5,775 nucleotides of DNA from Chlorobiota bacterium (GTDB lineage Bacteria; Bacteroidota; Bacteroidia; Bacteroidales; JAADGE01). The position numbers were made by a program, and so were the translations under genes. Under the pieces are notes generated by a model. It had not been told where the DNA came from and did not search any database. It saw only the letters and a list, made by a program, of their open reading frames with translations. The stretch's first letter is position 1; each line of letters starts with the position of its first letter. This document shows, piece by piece, positions 5,739-5,775 of the stretch. The stretch covers positions 1 through 5,775 of the forward strand of contig JAADEE010000023.1 of the NCBI GenBank assembly GCA_013153575.1. Reading direction: 5' to 3'.

Positions 5739-5775
5739 TTTGTATAAAAAGATAAAAAAACGGAATTATAAATTC

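Noticed and set aside
5739..5775. Possible terminator: GAATT-ata-AATTC inverted repeat at 5763-5775
   Set aside because: The stem is only 5 AT-rich base pairs, no T tract can be seen, and the window ends exactly at the repeat, so it cannot be judged.
1..5775. tRNA, rRNA, CRISPR arrays, insertion sequences, phage or defence genes
   Set aside because: No cloverleaf, regularly spaced repeats, transposase or integrase motifs, or defence-type domains were seen on either strand; coding genes fill nearly the whole window.

Overview
This AT-rich window (about 70% A+T by eye) looks like a Bacteroidota chromosome, probably a flavobacterial or Bacteroidales-type lineage. The evidence is A-rich translation starts without Shine-Dalgarno sequences, TAnnTTTG-type promoter boxes, a signal peptide ending in SFS|Q, a short Wza-like lipoprotein paired with a fused Wzz/BY-kinase protein, and a PLP lyase closely resembling a family I know from this phylum. 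I cannot name the genus.

Layout: positions 1-340 hold the 5' part of a minus-strand YqgE/AlgH (DUF179) gene that runs off the left edge. A 118-bp divergent intergenic region (341-458) carries one TAnnTTTG box in each direction, only 5 bp apart, plus a small perfect inverted repeat over the rightward box. From 459 to 5738 five genes lie head to tail with gaps of only 16, 4, 1 and 3 bp, so they are very likely one transcription unit: (1) a Wza-like outer-membrane polysaccharide export lipoprotein, (2) a Wzc-like polysaccharide co-polymerase/tyrosine autokinase, (3) a Cys/Met-metabolism PLP enzyme (probable methionine gamma-lyase type), (4) a secreted, probably outer-membrane beta-barrel protein of unknown function, and (5) a 62-residue double zinc-ribbon protein. 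No clear terminator is visible in the last 37 bases.

Genes 1 and 2 form the usual envelope-spanning export machine for capsule or exopolysaccharide: the kinase/co-polymerase controls chain length from the inner membrane and the lipoprotein provides the outer-membrane exit. No glycosyltransferase, flippase, polymerase or Wzb-type phosphatase is present here, and the pair is followed by a sulfur amino-acid enzyme, a barrel-like protein and a zinc ribbon. This is either a detached export pair or the end of a polysaccharide locus merged with unrelated genes. The most notable points are the odd operon composition, a hexanucleotide tandem repeat encoding the kinase's tyrosine tail, the divergent catalytic-site residues of the PLP enzyme, and the compact back-to-back promoter region. 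I see no RNA genes, mobile elements or CRISPR arrays, and no strong evidence for an entirely new system.
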